From assembly GCA_905210545.1 (NCBI GenBank), contig CAJLXC010000031.1, positions 1-19,505 on the forward strand: a stretch of 19,505 bases of DNA, read 5' to 3'. Below the pieces are notes generated by a model. That model ran no database searches, was not told where the DNA came from, and saw only the letters and a program-made list of their open reading frames with translations. This DNA is from an uncultured Eubacteriales bacterium (lineage in GTDB: Bacteria > Bacillota > Clostridia > Christensenellales > Borkfalkiaceae). The position numbers were made by a program, and so were the translations under genes. Of this stretch, positions 16,348 through 19,505 are shown one piece after another; positions within the stretch are counted from its first letter, which is position 1, and each line of letters starts with the position of its first letter.

Positions 16348-17703
16348 ATGAGCGATAACGAAAAGAACAATAAGAAATCTCATTACCTTACGGGCAAAGA
16401 ATCCCGTGAAATAGCGCGCGAAAACAAGCGTATGATCCGCGCGCTCGAAAAAAAGAAAAAACGCAAAAACGTTGCCGAGAGCGAATATACCGCAACGCTC
16501 AAGGATCCGCACAATATAGTGGAATTCGATGATCTCCACACCTACTTTTTCACCGACGCGGGCGTAACCAAAGCGGTGAACGGCGTTTCGTTCTCTATTC
16601 CGGAAGGCTCGGTCGTAGGCATCGTCGGAGAATCCGGCTGCGGCAAATCCGTCACGAGCTTGTCGCTTATGCAGCTTATTCAAGGACCGCAGGGGCAAAT
16701 CGTTTCCGGAGAAATCCGCTTTAAGTCTTCCGAATACAAAAAGGACGCAAGCGGCAATCCCATACCCGTTTATAAGACGGAGTCGGACGGCAACGGCGGC
16801 GTTAAAGTCGTTACCGAACCGCTCCTCGATAAAAAGGGCGAACCCGTTCTCGACGCGGAAGGCAACGTAAAGCTCGTTCCCGTTCAGGACAGGGACGAAG
16901 CGGGCGTTCTGAAATACGAAATGGAAGAGAAAGTCTTCGATATAGCCAAAATGCCTATAAAAGAAATGTCGAGAATACGCGGCAGACAAATCGCTATGAT
17001 ATTTCAGGAGCCGATGACGTCGCTTAATCCCGTGTTCACGATAGGCAATCAGCTGGACGAAGTAACCCTTTTACACGTTAAAGGCGCAAGCAAGCAGGAA
17101 GCCAAAAGAAGAAGTCTCGAAATGCTGGAGCTTGTCGGCATCGCGATGCCCGACAGAGTATACTCTTCTTATCCGCACGAAATATCCGGCGGTATGCGGC
17201 AAAGAGTTATGATTGCCATGGCTCTCGCTTGCAATCCGCGACTTATCGTTGCGGACGAACCCACCACCGCGCTCGACGTTACCATTCAGGCGCAGATATT
17301 AGACCTTTTGAGAGACGTGCGTAAAAAAATGAAAGGCTCTATAATGCTTATCACGCACGATCTGGGCGTTATCGCGGAAATGGCGGATTACGTTTACGTT
17401 ATGTATGCGGGCAAGGTCGTGGAACAGGGCACCGTGCGGGAAATTTTCAAAAACCCGTTGCACCCGTACACGATCGGCTTGCAGAAAAGCAAGCCCGTCG
17501 TCGGCAAAAAGGTAGACGAGCTTTATTGCATTCCGGGACAGGTCCCCAACCCCGTCAATATGCCCGACTATTGCTATTTCAGAGAACGGTGCAATATGTG
17601 CACCGAAAAATGCGGCGGCAAATACCCCGCGTTCGTAAAGGTTTCGCCCACGCACGGCGTCGCCTGTTACAGATATACCGATAAATCCGAAGCGGAAGAA
17701 TAA
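16348..17703 (+). CDS. oppD: Oligopeptide ABC transporter ATPase OppD with an internal insertion
   Basis: A 451-residue ATPase. The ATG at 16348 is preferred over an in-frame ATG at 16240 because AGGTGAGAG lies just upstream and the longer form would overlap oppC by 100 bases with unlikely sequence. Motifs: Walker A GESGCGKS (residues 94-101), Q-loop Gln220, signature SGGMRQR (280-286), Walker B LIVADEP (299-305), switch His337. A C-terminal oligopeptide domain has clustered cysteines (CYFRERCNMCTEKC, then ACYRY). Two oddities stand out: a basic, coiled-coil-like N-terminal extension of about 50 residues, and about 70 extra residues (126-195) between Walker A and the Q-loop. All catalytic motifs are intact. 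It pairs with OppF three bases downstream. Confidence 0.94.
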   Translation: MSDNEKNNKKSHYLTGKESREIARENKRMIRALEKKKKRKNVAESEYTATLKDPHNIVEFDDLHTYFFTDAGVTKAVNGVSFSIPEGSVVGIVGESGCGKSVTSLSLMQLIQGPQGQIVSGEIRFKSSEYKKDASGNPIPVYKTESDGNGGVKVVTEPLLDKKGEPVLDAEGNVKLVPVQDRDEAGVLKYEMEEKVFDIAKMPIKEMSRIRGRQIAMIFQEPMTSLNPVFTIGNQLDEVTLLHVKGASKQEAKRRSLEMLELVGIAMPDRVYSSYPHEISGGMRQRVMIAMALACNPRLIVADEPTTALDVTIQAQILDLLRDVRKKMKGSIMLITHDLGVIAEMADYVYVMYAGKVVEQGTVREIFKNPLHPYTIGLQKSKPVVGKKVDELYCIPGQVPNPVNMPDYCYFRERCNMCTEKCGGKYPAFVKVSPTHGVACYRYTDKSEAEE

Positions 17704-17706
17704 AAT

Positions 17707-18852
17707 ATGGCAAAAATAAAAAAACAACCGATCGAAACGGAACAAACCGTTTCCGAAAAGGTCGAACTGACCGAATTCTCCGAAGAAACGATAAATCTTT
17801 TTTCGGGAACGCCCGACGAAGACTCGGAATTTTCCGAAGAACGCGCGGAGCTTGACAGGGCGATAGACGAGGGCGATTATCTTTTAAAGGTAAAGCACCT
17901 TAAAAAATACTTCCCCGTGGCTACCGACTTTTTCGGCAAGCCCACGCAGTTCGTAAAAGCGGTAGACGACGTTACGTTCGGCGTTAAAAAAGGCTGTACC
18001 GTCGGTATAGTCGGAGAGTCCGGCTGCGGAAAAACCACTATGGGCAGGACTGTTTTAAGACTGCATTCCGTAACCGACGGAGAAGTGCTGTTCGACGGCA
18101 AGGATCTCGGAAAAATGAAAAATTCCGAGCTTCGTAAAATCCGTCCCAGAATACAGATGATATTTCAGGATCCGTATTCGAGCCTTTCTCCCAGACTTCG
18201 CGTAGGCGAAATAATCGGAGAAGCGGTAGCGGAACATAAAATCGTTCCTAAATCGGAGCTTAAAGACTACGTTCTCGAAATAATGAAAAAGTGCGGGCTT
18301 CAGGTTCAGTATTACGAACGCTATCCCCACGAATTTTCCGGCGGACAAAGACAAAGAATATGTATAGCGCGGGCTTTGGCGTTAAAGCCGGAACTCGTAA
18401 TTTGCGACGAGCCCGTTTCCGCGCTGGACGTTTCCATTCAGGCGCAGATAATAAATTTGCTTAAAGAGCTGCAAACTAAAGACGGGCTTGCTTATATCTT
18501 TATTTCGCACGATCTTTCCGTCGTGGAACATATAAGCGACGAAGTAGGCGTTATGTATCTCGGTTCTATGGTGGAATACGGCGCGAAAGAGGATATTTTC
18601 GCAAATCCCATGCACCCGTACACGCAGGCGTTGTTTTCCGCCGTGCCCGTACCCGATCCTGACGTGAAAAACAACAGGATTATCTTAAAAGGCGATATAC
18701 CGTCTCCCGCAAATCCGCCGTCCGGCTGTAAATTCCACACCCGCTGCGGCAAATGCATGGAAATATGCAAGGTGAAAGCGCCCGTGTTCAAAGAGTATTC
18801 CAAAGGACACAGGGTTGCGTGCCACCTTTACGACCAAGGCGAAGAAAATTAA
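17707..18852 (+). CDS. oppF: Oligopeptide ABC transporter ATPase OppF
   Basis: A 381-residue ATPase that completes the transporter. An acidic N-terminal extension of about 55 residues precedes LLKVKHLKKYFPV. Motifs: Walker A GESGCGKT (103-110), Q-loop Gln154 in MIFQDPYSSLSPR, signature FSGGQRQR (210-217), Walker B LVICDEP (230-236), switch His268. The C-terminal oligopeptide domain includes SGCKFHTRCGKCMEIC and a later ACHLY. Cys and spacing resemble the OppD tail. The gene begins three bases after oppD with a weak GGAAG ribosome site inside the end of oppD, so translation is probably coupled. Confidence 0.95.
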   Translation: MAKIKKQPIETEQTVSEKVELTEFSEETINLFSGTPDEDSEFSEERAELDRAIDEGDYLLKVKHLKKYFPVATDFFGKPTQFVKAVDDVTFGVKKGCTVGIVGESGCGKTTMGRTVLRLHSVTDGEVLFDGKDLGKMKNSELRKIRPRIQMIFQDPYSSLSPRLRVGEIIGEAVAEHKIVPKSELKDYVLEIMKKCGLQVQYYERYPHEFSGGQRQRICIARALALKPELVICDEPVSALDVSIQAQIINLLKELQTKDGLAYIFISHDLSVVEHISDEVGVMYLGSMVEYGAKEDIFANPMHPYTQALFSAVPVPDPDVKNNRIILKGDIPSPANPPSGCKFHTRCGKCMEICKVKAPVFKEYSKGHRVACHLYDQGEEN

Positions 18853-18882
18853 CGATTACGATTTACGAAAACGAAGGTTGAT

Positions 18883-19505
18883 ATGAACAGAATAAAGAAA
18901 AAAATATTATTGTGCGCGATAAGCGCGTTGATGTGCGCTTCGTTCGCGTTGACGCCCGTTTTTTCCGTAATAAATTCATACGGCGACAAAAAAAATCAGG
19001 GAAGCTCCCCTTCCGTTTCTTCGGAACTCTCTTTGACGGAAGTAAACAATCTGCAGCTTGCGGATACTTCTTCCGCGTTTAAAGCCGATTATAAAAACGG
19101 AACGGCGCAGAGCGGCGTCGTCGGCGAGCATTACGTGATAGTTACTTTAGAGGGCGACGGAATAATCGATTCGTCCGACGACGTAACCGGTTATATCGGT
19201 TCTTCCGCGGCGGAAAAGAAAAAAGAAAAAATCGCCGCCGAGCAGCAGACTTTTCTTAAAAGACTTAAAGCCGCTAAAATCCCGTATGCGTTCAGATACG
19301 CTTACGATACCGTGATTAACGCGGTAGCAATAAAAACGGACGTTAAATATCTCGAAAAAATTTCAAAAATCCGCGGCGTAAAAAGCGCGGAGGTTTCCGA
19401 GTATTACTACGCCCCCAAGGACGTTGCCGTTACCAACGAAGCCAACGTGTGGGGAACGGGTATTTATAAGGTAGACGGCGTTGCGAGCGGCTACGACGGC
19501 AGCGG
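18883..19505 (+). CDS. Secreted subtilisin-family (S8) protease, N-terminal part
   Basis: An open frame of 207 codons that leaves the window without a stop. GAAGG lies just before the ATG. Residues 1-30 are a signal peptide with basic start and hydrophobic core (ILLCAISALMCASFAL). Residues about 82-178 match an I9-type inhibitor propeptide as found in lactocepin-like proteases: HYVIVTLEG, then FLKRLKAAKIPYAFRYAYD, then INAVAIKTDVKYLEKI and IRGVKSAEVSE. The last visible residues (VWGTGIYKVDGVASGYDGSG) are what normally precede the catalytic Asp motif, so the active site lies beyond the edge. It lies 30 bases after oppF; an extracellular protease there could generate the peptides that Opp imports. 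Confidence 0.82.
   Translation, partial: MNRIKKKILLCAISALMCASFALTPVFSVINSYGDKKNQGSSPSVSSELSLTEVNNLQLADTSSAFKADYKNGTAQSGVVGEHYVIVTLEGDGIIDSSDDVTGYIGSSAAEKKKEKIAAEQQTFLKRLKAAKIPYAFRYAYDTVINAVAIKTDVKYLEKISKIRGVKSAEVSEYYYAPKDVAVTNEANVWGTGIYKVDGVASGYDGS

Overview
The window looks like a chromosomal segment of a Gram-positive, endospore-lineage Clostridia-type bacterium. The reasons are a YaaL (DUF2508)-BofA gene pair, lipobox signal peptides, strong AGGAGG-type ribosome sites, and a run of large surface lipoproteins. The mixture of BspA-like leucine-rich repeats, Listeria-Bacteroides repeats and a complete Opp transporter fits an uncultured gut clostridium (for example a Christensenellales-like lineage). 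That placement is inference, not something the sequence proves. There are no rRNA, tRNA, CRISPR or phage genes and no recognisable insertion sequence.

Layout. At the left edge a minus-strand gene begins (first 12 codons only); its N-terminus resembles a GyrB/ParE-type topoisomerase. Bases 37-414 are non-coding and structured. They hold a likely minus-strand promoter, a minus-strand hairpin plus T-tract terminator with no evident gene feeding it, and a 92-bp element with perfect 16-bp inverted arms. From 415 to the right edge every gene is on the plus strand: yaaL-like (415-624), bofA (633-899), a 1262-aa leucine-rich-repeat lipoprotein (910-4698), a 1668-aa Ig-like/beta-module lipoprotein (4813-9819), a 95-aa single-pass membrane protein (9941-10228), a 404-aa lipoprotein with B-repeat-like and GLUG-like segments (10262-11476), oppA-oppB-oppC-oppD-oppF (11505-18852), and the start of a secreted subtilisin-family protease (18883 to the edge).

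How the genes may work together. OppABCDF is a complete peptide or dipeptide importer: a lipoprotein receptor, two permeases and two ATPases, with only short gaps between genes. The secreted S8 protease directly downstream could supply its peptides. The three lipoproteins upstream carry protein- or glycan-binding-type repeats and would sit on the outer face of the membrane. A surface peptide-foraging locus is a reasonable hypothesis, but the functions of the two giant lipoproteins are unknown. Departures from the family norm are a roughly 260-residue insertion in OppA, a roughly 70-residue insertion in OppD between Walker A and the Q-loop, and a lengthened external loop in OppC. I see no convincing evidence of a wholly new system. 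The most novel-looking material is the giant lipoproteins, the transporter insertions and the structured intergenic element.
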